Shown: positions 35,356 through 44,520, counted from the stretch's first letter. The stretch is 64,000 nt of DNA from Paenibacillus agri (GCF_013359945.1 NZ_JABWCS010000203.1:87128-151127); one strand, 5' to 3'. The notes: a model not told the origin generated them from the letters alone. Made by a program: numbers and translations.

Positions 35356-37236
35356 ATGTTCAGAAAATCCAGATTTACTATCATCTCCGGTCTAGTAACA
35401 GGAGCCTTGATGTTGTCCGTTCCGTTGTCTGCTTTTGCAGCACCAACAGTGGCAACTTCGATCAAACCGGTTACTTCACACGAATTAGTCTCCCTGATGA
35501 ACGATGCCAGTTCACGGGCTGGAAGTACCGTTTCGTTTCAGATGAAAGAGGCCCCGAGTGTGTCCCGCGAACAGTTGGCTGTTATGCTGGGGACTTCGCT
35601 GAAGCTGGCAGATGCCAAAGAGCCATTCGTCGATGTACCCGATAATTCAGCTTCCGCAGGGGCAATTGGAGCCCTGAATGAGAAACAGCTTATGCAGGGA
35701 ACGAGTCCAGCCCGCTTTGAACCTAAAGCGCTTTTGACAGAGAAGCAGGCTCAGGTGCTGGCTGACCGTCTCTATGATTATTTGAAGCCCTTTGAATTGC
35801 TGGAAACAACAATTGCTGATATTCAAAAAGCTGTCGGTCAAGGGAAGCTGACCTATAAACAGTTGACCCAAATGTACCTGGATCGGATCAATAAGTATGA
35901 TCACCAAGGCGTAAAGTTAAATGCGATAATCACTGTGAATTCCGATGCCCTTAAGACTGCCGAAGCAATGGATAAAGAAAGAGAGACCAAAGGCATTCGC
36001 GGACCGCTCCACGGGATTCCAATTATCCTAAAAGATAACTACGCTACTGCTGATCTGCCTACCACCGCAGGCTGTCTTTGTCTGAAGGATGCTATTCCGA
36101 CACATGATGCCGAGATGGTTAAGAAGCTCAAGGATGCCGGCGCTATCGTGATCGGCAAATCCAATCTGGATGAGTTCGCCTCGGGTATTACGGGAGCCAG
36201 CTCGCTGGGTGGACAGACCTTGAACCCTTATGCTCCTGACCGCAGTCCTGGTGGGTCCAGCGCAGGCACCGGCGCATCTATAGCGGCTAACTTTGCTTTG
36301 GCTGGCCTTGGAACGGATACCGGTGGTTCGATTCGCATTCCATCTTCGTATAACAGTTTGGTTGGTATTCGTCCAACGGTGGGTTTGACAAGCCGTGATG
36401 GTATCATACCACTGGCCCTGACCCAGGACGTAGGCGGCCCGATAGCCCGTACCGTAACGGATGCAGCGATTCTTCTGGGAACCTCATCTGGCTATGACGC
36501 TAATGATGTTGCAACAGCCTATGGCGTTGGTCACTCCAAGACCGATTATACGAAGGACCTGGATGTCAATGGTCTTAGAGGTGCCCGCATCGGGGTGGCT
36601 ACTGAGTTATTTGGCACCAAGCCGGAAGAAATGCCGACTACTAATCTGATGAATGCCGCTGTTGCTGACATCAAAAAACTAGGGGCGATTACAACCCCGA
36701 TCACCATCCCGAATCTGGCGGAAATCATGAAATATCCAAGTCTCAGTGGATATGAATTCAAATCTCAGTTGAATGAATACCTGGCGAATTACCAGCCGGA
36801 TGCGCCTTACCATACGCTTACAGAAATTATCAGCTCCGGACAATTCTTAAAAGGGAACGAAAGTACCTATAAGCTGCGCGATTCACGTGATCTGGAATCC
36901 CAGGAGTATAAGGATATCGTTCTGAAACGCACCAAGCTGACACGCGATGCGCTCTTGAAGGTAATGGCTGACAATAATCTGGATGCCATCATCTATCCAT
37001 CTACTGTACAAACCACTGTACCGATCGGCGAATCCTCCAAAGCCGGTAACAATAACCGACTTAGCCCTTTCAGCGGATTCCCTGCGATCTCGGTTCCGGC
37101 TGGATTCACGTCGGAAGGTCTGCCAGCAGGCATGGAATTCCTGGGTCGTCCGTTTGACGAGGCTACCCTGATCAAGTTGGCTTATGCTTATGAGCAAGGA
37201 ACGCATAATCGCAAAGCACCAGCACTTCTACCTTAA
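35356..37236 (+). CDS. Secreted amidase with degenerate N-terminal SLH-like region
   Basis: A 626-residue protein. A signal peptide (residues 1-29, ending SAFAA) is followed by about 100 residues resembling weak SLH repeats (VSREQLAVMLG and ARFEPKALLTEKQAQVLADRL). The rest is an amidase-signature enzyme: Lys in PIILKDNYAT, the Ser-rich loop RSPGGSSAGTGA and the nucleophile region DTGGSIRIPSS form the Ser-cisSer-Lys site. It should hydrolyse amides at or outside the cell wall. ATG at 35356 has GGGGGAG upstream. The enzyme is monocistronic with a long AT-rich leader. Confidence 0.88.
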   Translation: MFRKSRFTIISGLVTGALMLSVPLSAFAAPTVATSIKPVTSHELVSLMNDASSRAGSTVSFQMKEAPSVSREQLAVMLGTSLKLADAKEPFVDVPDNSASAGAIGALNEKQLMQGTSPARFEPKALLTEKQAQVLADRLYDYLKPFELLETTIADIQKAVGQGKLTYKQLTQMYLDRINKYDHQGVKLNAIITVNSDALKTAEAMDKERETKGIRGPLHGIPIILKDNYATADLPTTAGCLCLKDAIPTHDAEMVKKLKDAGAIVIGKSNLDEFASGITGASSLGGQTLNPYAPDRSPGGSSAGTGASIAANFALAGLGTDTGGSIRIPSSYNSLVGIRPTVGLTSRDGIIPLALTQDVGGPIARTVTDAAILLGTSSGYDANDVATAYGVGHSKTDYTKDLDVNGLRGARIGVATELFGTKPEEMPTTNLMNAAVADIKKLGAITTPITIPNLAEIMKYPSLSGYEFKSQLNEYLANYQPDAPYHTLTEIISSGQFLKGNESTYKLRDSRDLESQEYKDIVLKRTKLTRDALLKVMADNNLDAIIYPSTVQTTVPIGESSKAGNNNRLSPFSGFPAISVPAGFTSEGLPAGMEFLGRPFDEATLIKLAYAYEQGTHNRKAPALLP

Positions 37237-37274
37237 GATATAACTTCTATAAGCAACTCTAATAAAGTCATAGT

Positions 37275-37313
37275 AAAGCAGCGAGTCTCTTGTCATGAGA
37301 GGTTCGCTGCTTT
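37275..37313. terminator. Hairpin between the amidase and germination genes
   Basis: AAAGCAGCGA (37275-37284) and TCGCTGCTTT (37304-37313) with an inner CTCT/AGAG pair. It lies between convergent genes and its sequence suits termination from both sides. Confidence 0.75.
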
Positions 37314-37339
37314 CTGGTTGTCAGATCATATGAAATTCA

Positions 37340-38419
37340 TCACATCCGGAGATTATTTTCTCTGAGCTTGTCCTTAAGATAGATGTTATTTCGGATATTG
37401 ATCTCAACCTCAATTTTGGATTGCAATTTCGGATACCATCTCTCCTTCCATTCCTTCAACTGTGCTACCGTCATCTTTGGCTTGAACAACTGACCAATCC
37501 CGAGTACGTCTGCTTTGAGGGTATGCAGCTTGTCAATGATATTGGCACCCCGTTTCTCAATGGATGTCTTGATCTCCTCGGTGATTTCCTGATTGGAAAG
37601 TCCTTGCTTGTTCTCGGAAACCTCAATATCCAGATGGAGTTTGCTGTTTAACTGCGGACCGGAGTCTCCCCATTTTATTCGATGACGAACCGTGGCCTTC
37701 TTAATCAGGATGCTGGCATCTTCAGCAGTCTCAATGGTTCCGCCGGTATATTTTTCAGAGAAAATATTGTTGATCAGTGTCTCATCAGGCGTTAATGTGC
37801 CTACCATCTTGGAGTTCCTCATAATGGCGGAGCCCCTGAATTCATATAACGTGTCTGTTCCCGCCTCCACCAGCGGAATAGCTGTATCTTGTGTATAAGA
37901 GCGGCTGACTTTATAAGCCTCCCACAACCGGACGAGCGATACATTGGGCGTCCAGCCGGCTTCTTCACTGAAATAATCATAGGAGGACACCTCTGGCGTC
38001 GGTCCGACTTGATGGTGCAGTGCCTTCTGGAAGTCTCCGGTAACAATGGCTACCATGCCTTTGATGGAGATATCATCGGCCCGAATGGCGTAGTCTATAA
38101 TGTCGTCGATTCCTTTTTCGGCCATTTTCTCACTGATCAGGATCAACCGCAAATGGAGAAGATCGACATGCTTTTCGGATTTGGTCCGGATCAAATCAAG
38201 GGCTTTGCTGATGGACTTGGCTTCCTGCTCCAGAATTTGGGTCGTCCCGGTAACAGTAGGAACCTGAAGGGTTACGTGGTAGGTTTCAGTTTTTCCATCA
38301 CAGATGCCCATCACCACAGGGAGATAACGTTTGTTGATGTCTTTGATATCCCAGCAGCCACTCAGCAGACAAGGGAGGCAGAATGCGAGCAGCAGCCGGG
38401 GAATGATTCTGCGCTTCAA
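37340..38419 (-). CDS. Ger(x)C-family spore germination lipoprotein
   Basis: About 359 residues. A signal peptide ends in the lipobox LSGC, followed by WDIKDINKRYLPVVMG, the standard opening of GerAC/GerBC/GerKC proteins. It is the outer-facing lipoprotein subunit of a nutrient germinant receptor. TTG at 38419 is chosen: AAGGAGG lies 8 bases upstream and the TTGA overlaps the stop of the preceding permease gene by 4 bases. The frame's earlier ATG at 38440 has no site. It is the third gene of the operon. Confidence 0.92.
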   Translation of the reverse strand: MKRRIIPRLLLAFCLPCLLSGCWDIKDINKRYLPVVMGICDGKTETYHVTLQVPTVTGTTQILEQEAKSISKALDLIRTKSEKHVDLLHLRLILISEKMAEKGIDDIIDYAIRADDISIKGMVAIVTGDFQKALHHQVGPTPEVSSYDYFSEEAGWTPNVSLVRLWEAYKVSRSYTQDTAIPLVEAGTDTLYEFRGSAIMRNSKMVGTLTPDETLINNIFSEKYTGGTIETAEDASILIKKATVRHRIKWGDSGPQLNSKLHLDIEVSENKQGLSNQEITEEIKTSIEKRGANIIDKLHTLKADVLGIGQLFKPKMTVAQLKEWKERWYPKLQSKIEVEINIRNNIYLKDKLRENNLRM

Positions 38420-39480
38420 GCGGAGGCCCTCCTTTTCCATAAGCCGGACAAAGCCACAGCGAGCGGGAGTACGAGCATGCTATAAATTCCTGGGATGCTG
38501 TTCATTAGTAAGAAATGATTCAGGTCAGAACTATTTCTAACCAGCATGCTGAGCAAAAACATGGCTAAGGTCAAGCCTGAGGCGATCCACACTTCGTTGA
38601 TAGGCAGAAACAGTTTCTTAATTAGGGTCGTAGCTGTCCAGAGTGTCGTAGCTGCTTCCAGAATGCCCAGACCGGTGGAGGAGACCACCGAGAATGTAGG
38701 CAGCCAATCGAAGACGACCCATTCCAGATCAATCGTGTCTGAGGCTAGGACGTTGGGATATTGAAAAGTGATAGCGACCTCCTCGCTGAAAATAAGTAAC
38801 GGGACATAAACGGTGGAGAGGTAGAAAAAGGCAAGGATAATCATAACCAACATTAATCTGCTGGGCTTGAAAGGTTTGTCGAGGGATAACATGCCAAGAA
38901 ACAGAAAGCCTGAGAAAGAGATGAGGCTGGAATAATAAGTGGGTTGGGCCAAAAAGGTCATTTTCGGGTCCCAGATCGGAAAGATGTTATGAAAGTCAAA
39001 ATTATGAGCGCTGATGAACAGTGAGAACAGCACAAAAGGAATGTAGAAGATGAATAGCGCCGCACTGATGCGAAGAATGACAGAGAACCCTTTGCAGGCT
39101 GCATACAAGGGGAGAGCCATATAGATCAAAGTGATGGCCCAAAGCGGAGTATCTTGAAGCAAAACTACGTTGATTTTGAAAATTTGGTAACGGTTTAACA
39201 AGGTGAGGTGGAAGAACAGAAAGACTGCGAAGGGGAGAAGAATCAGCCGGACCAGCCATGTTCCCGTTGTTTCGGAGATGATTTCGATCATATTTTTCCC
39301 TGGGAATCGGGATAAACCCTTCAGGTAGACCCAGACCAGCAGCATCTCCAGCACACAGTCAAGCAGAATGGCTTCCCAATGGGCAAGCGAGGTGACTTCC
39401 AGAATTCTCACTGTAAAAATGGACAGCATCGCTGTCAGATGCAGTTGGATAAACAGCATGACAACCATGGGTTTAGTCAT
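38416..39480 (-). CDS. GerAB/GerKB-type spore germination permease
   Basis: A 354-residue polytopic protein with about ten helices of the endospore APC-like family (KPMVVMLFIQLHLTAML at the start, YAACKGFSVILRISA in the middle). It forms the germinant-binding membrane subunit of the receptor. Its start overlaps the stop of the GerA-type gene by 8 bases and its stop overlaps the GerC-type start by 4, so the three are co-translated. Confidence 0.92.
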   Translation of the reverse strand: MTKPMVVMLFIQLHLTAMLSIFTVRILEVTSLAHWEAILLDCVLEMLLVWVYLKGLSRFPGKNMIEIISETTGTWLVRLILLPFAVFLFFHLTLLNRYQIFKINVVLLQDTPLWAITLIYMALPLYAACKGFSVILRISAALFIFYIPFVLFSLFISAHNFDFHNIFPIWDPKMTFLAQPTYYSSLISFSGFLFLGMLSLDKPFKPSRLMLVMIILAFFYLSTVYVPLLIFSEEVAITFQYPNVLASDTIDLEWVVFDWLPTFSVVSSTGLGILEAATTLWTATTLIKKLFLPINEVWIASGLTLAMFLLSMLVRNSSDLNHFLLMNSIPGIYSMLVLPLAVALSGLWKRRASA

Positions 39481-40819
39481 CCGGACTCTTTCCTTTCGTG
39501 CTAAGGCTTAAATAGGGCACCGAAAACGTCTTGAGTGCGGCAAAATAGATGAACAGCCAGATCATTGCTACCTGTAATCCCAAGATGCCATAAATAGAAC
39601 TCAGAACCAGGACGACGTATTTGAAGATGCGAATTCCAATCGTATTGAGATAACCAGCCATTGTGAAATTGGAGATGGTCGTTGCGGCCAGAATAATAAT
39701 CAGCAGATTGCTCACCAGCCGGGCCTGTACAATCGCTTGCCCGAGGATAATGCCTCCAACCATCGTGATCGTGGGGCCGATGTTCTTGGGTAGCCGGATA
39801 GTAGCCTCAATCACCATTTCCATGAGGAGCAGCATCAGCATCACTTCTACAAATGAGGGATAGGGAACGCCTTCCCTGCTTTTCGCGACAGAAATCGCCA
39901 GCTGAATCCGTAAAAGTTCCGGATTTACAGAATTAAGCACAACATACAGTCCGGGCATAATAATCGCGAAGGCGATCCCTGCAATACGGATACAGCGGAA
40001 GAACAGGAGATACAAGTAAGGGTAGTTTAAGTCCAGCTTGAAAGACCACAGGTCTTTGACGATGGCTGGAAAAGAGTAGGCGTTAGGAAACAAGTCCATC
40101 AGAATAACCACTTTTCCATCCAGCAGGTTCTGTACGGCCTCTCCCGGCAGCTCTGAAGTCAAATAGGTGGGAACCAGCGAATACTTAGGCTGCTCCAGTA
40201 CCTGCAGCAGGCCATTCACATGGATGACATCTTTATGCTTGTTTCTGTTGAGCCGGTCTTTGACAGATTGGACAACCTTGGGGTTAGATGCATTTTTCAT
40301 ATAGATGAGTGCGATCTCCCTGTGGGAATTGGTTCCCAGGATATACGATTCGATGACGAGTTCTTTATTGCTGATTCTCCTGCGGATCAGGCCTATATTG
40401 GTATCCAGTTTTTCCGTGAATCCATCAATAGAAGACTGAAGCGGATTCTCGTTCTCTGAAGCTGAGATAGAGCGGTTTAGCGGCCACATATCTGCGTCCA
40501 GTACGAGCGCCTTACCGGATTTCGGGTCCTTAGCGATCAGTTTGCCCTTAACGAGGGAATCGGCGACTTCCTGGTAGGAGCCATCTACTGTAAACTCCAG
40601 CGGAAGAAGGTCTCTCGCCAGGGAGTGATTGTCTTCTCCAGTCGCTGATATGACCTGATCCCATGTAACCAATGTACTCGTAAGGTCCACGAGCGAGCTA
40701 AGATAATATACTTTTACCGTTTGATCGAACAGCGTAACCGTCTTTATGGAGAAATCGCTGTTCAAATCGAAAGTATGAATCAAATCCTTTTCCCAGTCCT
40801 GTTCGATCAAGTTGCTCAT
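39473..40819 (-). CDS. GerA/GerKA-type spore germination protein
   Basis: A 448-residue subunit A of a germinant receptor. The N-terminal soluble domain includes DGFTEKLDTNIGLIRRRI and the family block ELVIESYILGTNSHREIALIYM; the C-terminal half has several membrane helices with REGVPYPSFVEVMLMLLLMEM. It is somewhat shorter than GerAA (about 480-500), mainly at the C-terminus. ATG at 40819 has GAGGTGG upstream and is preferred to 40837. A sigma-G-like promoter lies just before it. Confidence 0.92.
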   Translation of the reverse strand: MSNLIEQDWEKDLIHTFDLNSDFSIKTVTLFDQTVKVYYLSSLVDLTSTLVTWDQVISATGEDNHSLARDLLPLEFTVDGSYQEVADSLVKGKLIAKDPKSGKALVLDADMWPLNRSISASENENPLQSSIDGFTEKLDTNIGLIRRRISNKELVIESYILGTNSHREIALIYMKNASNPKVVQSVKDRLNRNKHKDVIHVNGLLQVLEQPKYSLVPTYLTSELPGEAVQNLLDGKVVILMDLFPNAYSFPAIVKDLWSFKLDLNYPYLYLLFFRCIRIAGIAFAIIMPGLYVVLNSVNPELLRIQLAISVAKSREGVPYPSFVEVMLMLLLMEMVIEATIRLPKNIGPTITMVGGIILGQAIVQARLVSNLLIIILAATTISNFTMAGYLNTIGIRIFKYVVLVLSSIYGILGLQVAMIWLFIYFAALKTFSVPYLSLSTKGKSPDD

Positions 40820-40836
40820 AATAACCACCTCGCTCA

Positions 40837-40867
40837 TATTCTGTGATGGTTTCCATTTTTTTATCCA
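40837..40867 (-). promoter_or_regulatory. Possible sigma-G promoter of the germination operon
   Basis: On the minus strand, TGGATA (40867-40862), an 18-base spacer, then CAGAATA (40843-40837). Each box differs from the sigma-G consensus (TGMATA and CATWMTA) by one base. The leader would be about 11 bases, just enough for the ribosome site. Confidence 0.55.
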
Positions 40868-40890
40868 CTTGCAGGGACTGGGAGTCAGCG

Positions 40891-40928
40891 CAAAAAAAGG
40901 ACGCCGGGAGATGGGGTCCGCGGCGCCT
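40891..40928 (-). terminator. Terminator after the YheO-like regulator gene
   Basis: Read leftwards, AGGCGCCG pairs with CGGCGTCCT with one bulge, followed by seven T. Confidence 0.8.
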
Positions 40929-40975
40929 GTTCTTATTATAGTTCTGTTGAGTTAAAAAAGTGGGGGGTGCTGATG

Positions 40976-41632
40976 TTACTTGCGTGTGGACTCTTTTTCC
41001 TTGCGCACTCGTAGCTCCCGCTGATAGTTATAGAGGGTGGCCTGGGAGATAGAGAGCAACTCACAGACTTTAGGGACCGCGTCTTTAACGTCGAAGACAC
41101 CCTTGTCGTCCAGCTGCTGGATAATTTTCAGCTTGGCTTCCTTGGAGTCCATAGAGAATGGCTTGGCCTTGAAAATCTCCTCCATAATGAGCTTCGTCGT
41201 GATTTGTTTGATCGTTTCGCCGCCGGGCTGTACGTCGGTCACCTCATAAGTAAATGTGCTGGTAAGGTGGGTTAGTAGATCCATGGCGCTTTTGAAGGCG
41301 GAGATGTCTTGATTGACACACAGCGTGTATTTGAGTTTACCGTCCAAATCTTTGATAAAAAGAGTGGATGATTTAAGTGGCTTGTTGCTCTTGGCGGTGC
41401 TTAAATACCCGATCAGGGTGTTATTTTGCTCGGCGCTTTGAGAGAGCAGGTTAATGGTATTGGCGTCCTCCAAATCTCCTACCTGTCTTTCGGTAATATG
41501 GCCATTTTCGATATGAATGATTTCCGCATTCTCCATGTCATGCACAACCACTTCCGTAGAGGGTCCCATCAGGGCTGCGATCATAACTGAAATGCTCTTC
41601 AGCAGTCCAGCAACATCGATGTTATTCTGCAT
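40976..41632 (-). CDS. YheO/DauR-type PAS-like transcriptional regulator
   Basis: A 218-residue protein. The N-terminal YheO-like PAS domain reads IAALMGPSTEVVVHDMENAEIIHI and SSTLFIKDLDGKLKYTLCVN; the C-terminus has a helix-turn-helix (KVCELLSISQATLYNYQRELR). Such regulators control amino-acid or peptide-related genes. ATG at 41632 has CAGGAG 8 bases upstream, so it is chosen over the longer frame. It is divergent from the Bcr/CflA exporter, with TTATAAC-type repeats between them, and probably regulates it. Confidence 0.85.
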   Translation of the reverse strand: MQNNIDVAGLLKSISVMIAALMGPSTEVVVHDMENAEIIHIENGHITERQVGDLEDANTINLLSQSAEQNNTLIGYLSTAKSNKPLKSSTLFIKDLDGKLKYTLCVNQDISAFKSAMDLLTHLTSTFTYEVTDVQPGGETIKQITTKLIMEEIFKAKPFSMDSKEAKLKIIQQLDDKGVFDVKDAVPKVCELLSISQATLYNYQRELRVRKEKESTRK

Positions 41633-41669
41633 CTGAATGACTCCTGATTCCATTGGATTTGTAAAAAAA

Positions 41670-41818
41670 TTATAACATATAGCAGTGAAGCAGGCGAAAT
41701 TCGTGCTATGTATTCATTGGAAAGGATATAAGTATAAATTTACCATTGTTCAATTAAAGATTGACAGGGCAAGGTATGTCTTATAAATTTGTTATAAATG
41801 TTGTAATAAAATTATAAC
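41670..41818. promoter_or_regulatory. Divergent control region with three TTATAAC-type motifs
   Basis: TTATAAC at 41670-41676 and GTTATAA/TTATAAC as an inverted pair at 41791-41818. They flank both divergent promoters and may be the sites of the YheO-like regulator. Confidence 0.45.
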
Positions 41819-41856
41819 AACGTTATCTCTTAAAGACAGGTTGTGAATTAGAAATT

Positions 41857-43080
41857 ATGATTTCCAGCTCTAAAGTTAACACCAGGCAGCCAGCTAAAGC
41901 CGGCCGCTTGTGGATTGCTTTGATTCTGGGGGCGCTCACGGCATTTGGGCCGCTGTCCCTTGATATGTATCTTCCCTCACTGCCCGACCTGGCCAAGGAT
42001 CTGCATTCCAGTCCGTCACTGGCCCAACTTAGCTTGACGGCATGTTTGGTGGGTCTCGCAGTAGGGCAGCTGGTCGCCGGGCCGCTTAGTGATGTGCGCG
42101 GCCGGCGGATGCCTCTGATCGTTGGTCTATCGCTCTATGTGATTACTTCGTTTCTCTGCTCCATGAGCACATCGATTGAAGCGCTCATTGTTCTGCGGTT
42201 CATTCAGGGTCTGGGTGGCTCGGCGGGGGTTGTAGTAGCCAGAGCGATGGTAAGAGACATGTATTCCGGGACAGAGTTGACCCGTTTTTTTGCCTTGTTG
42301 ATGCTTATCAATGGTGTGGCTCCTATCGCGGCACCGATTGCTGGCGGTCAATTATTGAGATTCACTTCGTGGCCGGGAGTGTTCATTGTGCTTGGTGTGA
42401 TTGGGCTTGTCATGCTGGCCTCCGTGCTATTCGGTCTGCGTGAGACTCTGCCAGAGGCACGGCGGTCGGGGGGAGGGCTGAAGAGTACACTGGCTACCTT
42501 TGGACGTCTGCTGAGTGACCGGATGTTTATGGGATATGCTCTTTCGCAGGGACTGGTCTTTGCGGCCATGTTTGCTTATATTGCTGGTTCGCCGTTTGTA
42601 ATTCAAAATTTGTTCGGAGCAACACCCCAGATGTTCAGCTTGATCTTCGCCGTGAATGGCCTCGGGATTATTATCACTGGACAGGTTACCGGTAAATTGG
42701 CGGAACGATTCGGTGAGACGAAGCTGTTGGTGGCCGGACTGATCTACGCCGCAGTCGGTGGTCTGCTGCTGCTCGCAATGACCTTGCTTGGAGCCGGGCT
42801 ACTGGCTACTCTGATTCCATTGTTTATGGTGGTGTCCAGTGTAGGGATTGTCAGCACGGCAGCTTTCTCCCTGGCAATGCAACAACAGGGACAATCTGCG
42901 GGCAGCGCATCTGCTCTTCAAGGACTGCTGTCGATGATTGGCGGGGCGTTGGTAGCGCCTCTGGTTGGCCTTGGCGGCAGTGGAACGGCGCTGCCGATGG
43001 GGATTGTCATCGCGGCGGCTGATGTTGGCGCTATTCTCTGTTATATGCTAATGATTCGGCGACCGGGGAAGAAGTCGTAA
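41857..43080 (+). CDS. Bcr/CflA-family MFS drug exporter
   Basis: A 407-residue 12-helix transporter. FGPLSLDMYLPSLPDLAKDL in helix 1, GPLSDVRGRRMPL in the helix 2-3 loop and RFIQGLGGSAGVVVARAMVRD in helix 4 are clear marks of the Bcr/CflA group (bicyclomycin, chloramphenicol, dipeptide export). The start ATG 41857 has only a weak ribosome site. It is divergent from the YheO-like regulator gene, 224 bases away. Confidence 0.92.
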   Translation: MISSSKVNTRQPAKAGRLWIALILGALTAFGPLSLDMYLPSLPDLAKDLHSSPSLAQLSLTACLVGLAVGQLVAGPLSDVRGRRMPLIVGLSLYVITSFLCSMSTSIEALIVLRFIQGLGGSAGVVVARAMVRDMYSGTELTRFFALLMLINGVAPIAAPIAGGQLLRFTSWPGVFIVLGVIGLVMLASVLFGLRETLPEARRSGGGLKSTLATFGRLLSDRMFMGYALSQGLVFAAMFAYIAGSPFVIQNLFGATPQMFSLIFAVNGLGIIITGQVTGKLAERFGETKLLVAGLIYAAVGGLLLLAMTLLGAGLLATLIPLFMVVSSVGIVSTAAFSLAMQQQGQSAGSASALQGLLSMIGGALVAPLVGLGGSGTALPMGIVIAAADVGAILCYMLMIRRPGKKS

Positions 43081-43398
43081 AATAGCAATCGATAAGAAAT
43101 CCTACATGCTAAAATGAATGTCTCTCTGGATGGATATATCAGCAGGCCAAGCGGCGGATTAGACCAGGTCTTCCGGAGCTTTGATAATTTCACCAGCCCC
43201 TTTTCAGAAAATGATCTTGCATCCTCCTGGATTTGGTGACCGGCCGATGCTGATTTATTTACCACTCTTGATGAATCATTTTCTTAACAGAACGATGTAT
43301 GCCGGGAAGTAAAAACTTGAAATGTATTATATAATAGAGGGAAGAGAGGTGGGGACACATCCCCTCTAAGCAATTGAAATATAGAGAGGATTATTCTA
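43081..43398. other. Intergenic region with a gene remnant
   Basis: It holds a truncated RibD-type reductase start (43114-43239). Near the LysR start there is an imperfect hairpin, AGAGG-T-GGGG with CCCC-T-CT (about 43345-43369), that may be an operator. Nothing else is visible. Confidence 0.55.
43114..43239 (+). pseudogene. 5' remnant of a dihydrofolate-reductase/RibD C-terminal-like gene
   Basis: From ATG 43114 the frame reads MNVSLDGYISRPSGGLDQVF and continues for 41 codons to TGA 43237-43239. The motif VSLDGYISxPxGGLD is the usual start of small RibD_C-type reductases, which are about 180 residues. No ribosome site precedes it and only fragments without support follow. It looks like a leftover of deletion. 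Confidence 0.5.
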
Positions 43399-44301
43399 TT
43401 GACCTTACAACAGTTGAAATATGTCATTGAAGTGGCAAGCCGTGGCTCTATGAACGAGGCGGCTAAGCGCTTGTTTATTTCCCAGCCGAGCTTGTCCAAT
43501 GCCATCAGAGAGCTTGAGAAAGAACTGGGGATTACGATCTTTGAACGCACCAACAAAGGGATATCACTCTCTCTGGAGGGAGCCGAATTTCTTGGATACG
43601 CCAGGCAAGTCGTGGAACAAGCCGAACTGCTGGAGAATCGGTATCTCGATGCGAAGCCGTCTCCGCAGCATTTTTCTGTGTCCACACAGCACTATGCCTT
43701 TGCGGTCAATGCGTTCGTGAATCTCGTCCGTGAATATGGTCATGATGAATATGAATTGGCACTGCGTGAGACGAAGACCCATGAAATTATTGAGGATGTC
43801 AAAAGTCTGCGCAGCGAGATTGGTATCCTGTACCTGAATGAGTTCAACGCCAAGGTCATCAACAAGCTGCTGCAATCGGCGAACCTGGAATTCCACAGCC
43901 TGTTTCTGGCCAAACCGCATATTTTTATCAGCATCAACAACCCGCTGGCGAAGCAGTCCATCGTAACGGTTGACCAGCTTCAACATTATCCTTACCTGTC
44001 TTTTGAGCAGGGGGAATACAATTCTTTTCACTTCTCCGAGGAAATTCTAAGCACCTTGTCCCATCAGAAAAGCATTCGGGTGAATGACAGAGCAACCCTC
44101 TTCAATCTGCTGATTGGCCTAAACGGATATACTATTTCTACCGGGGTGCTGAGCGCGGACCTGAACGGCAATGAGATCATTCCGGTGCCTCTGGATTGTG
44201 ATGAGACCATTAATGTCGGCTGGATCAGCCATAAGAATGCGGCGTTGTCCAAGCTTGCCCTTGCCTATGTCGAAGCGCTTCAGCAAGCAATTGCTGAATA
44301 A
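43399..44301 (+). CDS. LysR-family transcriptional regulator
   Basis: A 300-residue regulator. The N-terminal helix-turn-helix (TLQQLKYVIEVASRGSMNEAAKRLFISQPSLSNAIRELE) and the effector domain (EYELALRETKTHEIIEDV, then LFLAKPHIFISINNPLAKQ) resemble the CysB/CysL-like subgroup. TTG at 43399 follows GAGAGGA. No gene lies divergently next to it except the short remnant, so its target is unclear. A strong terminator ends it. Confidence 0.9.
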   Translation: MTLQQLKYVIEVASRGSMNEAAKRLFISQPSLSNAIRELEKELGITIFERTNKGISLSLEGAEFLGYARQVVEQAELLENRYLDAKPSPQHFSVSTQHYAFAVNAFVNLVREYGHDEYELALRETKTHEIIEDVKSLRSEIGILYLNEFNAKVINKLLQSANLEFHSLFLAKPHIFISINNPLAKQSIVTVDQLQHYPYLSFEQGEYNSFHFSEEILSTLSHQKSIRVNDRATLFNLLIGLNGYTISTGVLSADLNGNEIIPVPLDCDETINVGWISHKNAALSKLALAYVEALQQAIAE

Positions 44302-44360
44302 TGCATAGATTGTTCTGTTGCGTGTGAATATTGATTTAGAATATAGGGAATAGGTTAAGT

Positions 44361-44398
44361 AACGGTTATTGCTCCTAGAAGCAATAACCGTTTTTTTA
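44361..44398 (+). terminator. Terminator after the LysR gene at 43399
   Basis: AACGGTTATTGC and GCAATAACCGTT pair perfectly, followed by seven T. Confidence 0.92.
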
Positions 44399-44428
44399 TA
44401 GATGGAGACAGGGAATAAATTCTTCCGA

Positions 44429-44458
44429 TTGACAACATGTATATACAAGTAATACTAT
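44429..44458 (+). promoter_or_regulatory. treA promoter
   Basis: TTGACA (44429-44434), an 18-base spacer and TACTAT (44453-44458). The first TreR operator fills the spacer, so bound TreR would block RNA polymerase. Confidence 0.7.
44436..44449. promoter_or_regulatory. TreR operator 1
   Basis: CATGTATATACAAG between -35 and -10 of the treA promoter. It matches the TreR half-site TTGTATATACAA and is the inverse of operator 2. Confidence 0.8.
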
Positions 44459-44473
44459 GATAAGGCTAATGAA

Positions 44474-44487
44474 CTTGTATATACATG
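44474..44487. promoter_or_regulatory. TreR operator 2
   Basis: CTTGTATATACATG downstream of the -10, the exact inverse of operator 1 and 38 bases from it, allowing cooperative repression. Confidence 0.8.
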
Positions 44488-44520
44488 ATTAATTAATTTG
44501 CTGGCAAGGAGGACTAAACT

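Noticed and set aside
37889..38485. 198-codon frame opposite the GerC- and GerB-type genes
   Set aside because: The germination operon is certain; this frame has no motif or ribosome site.
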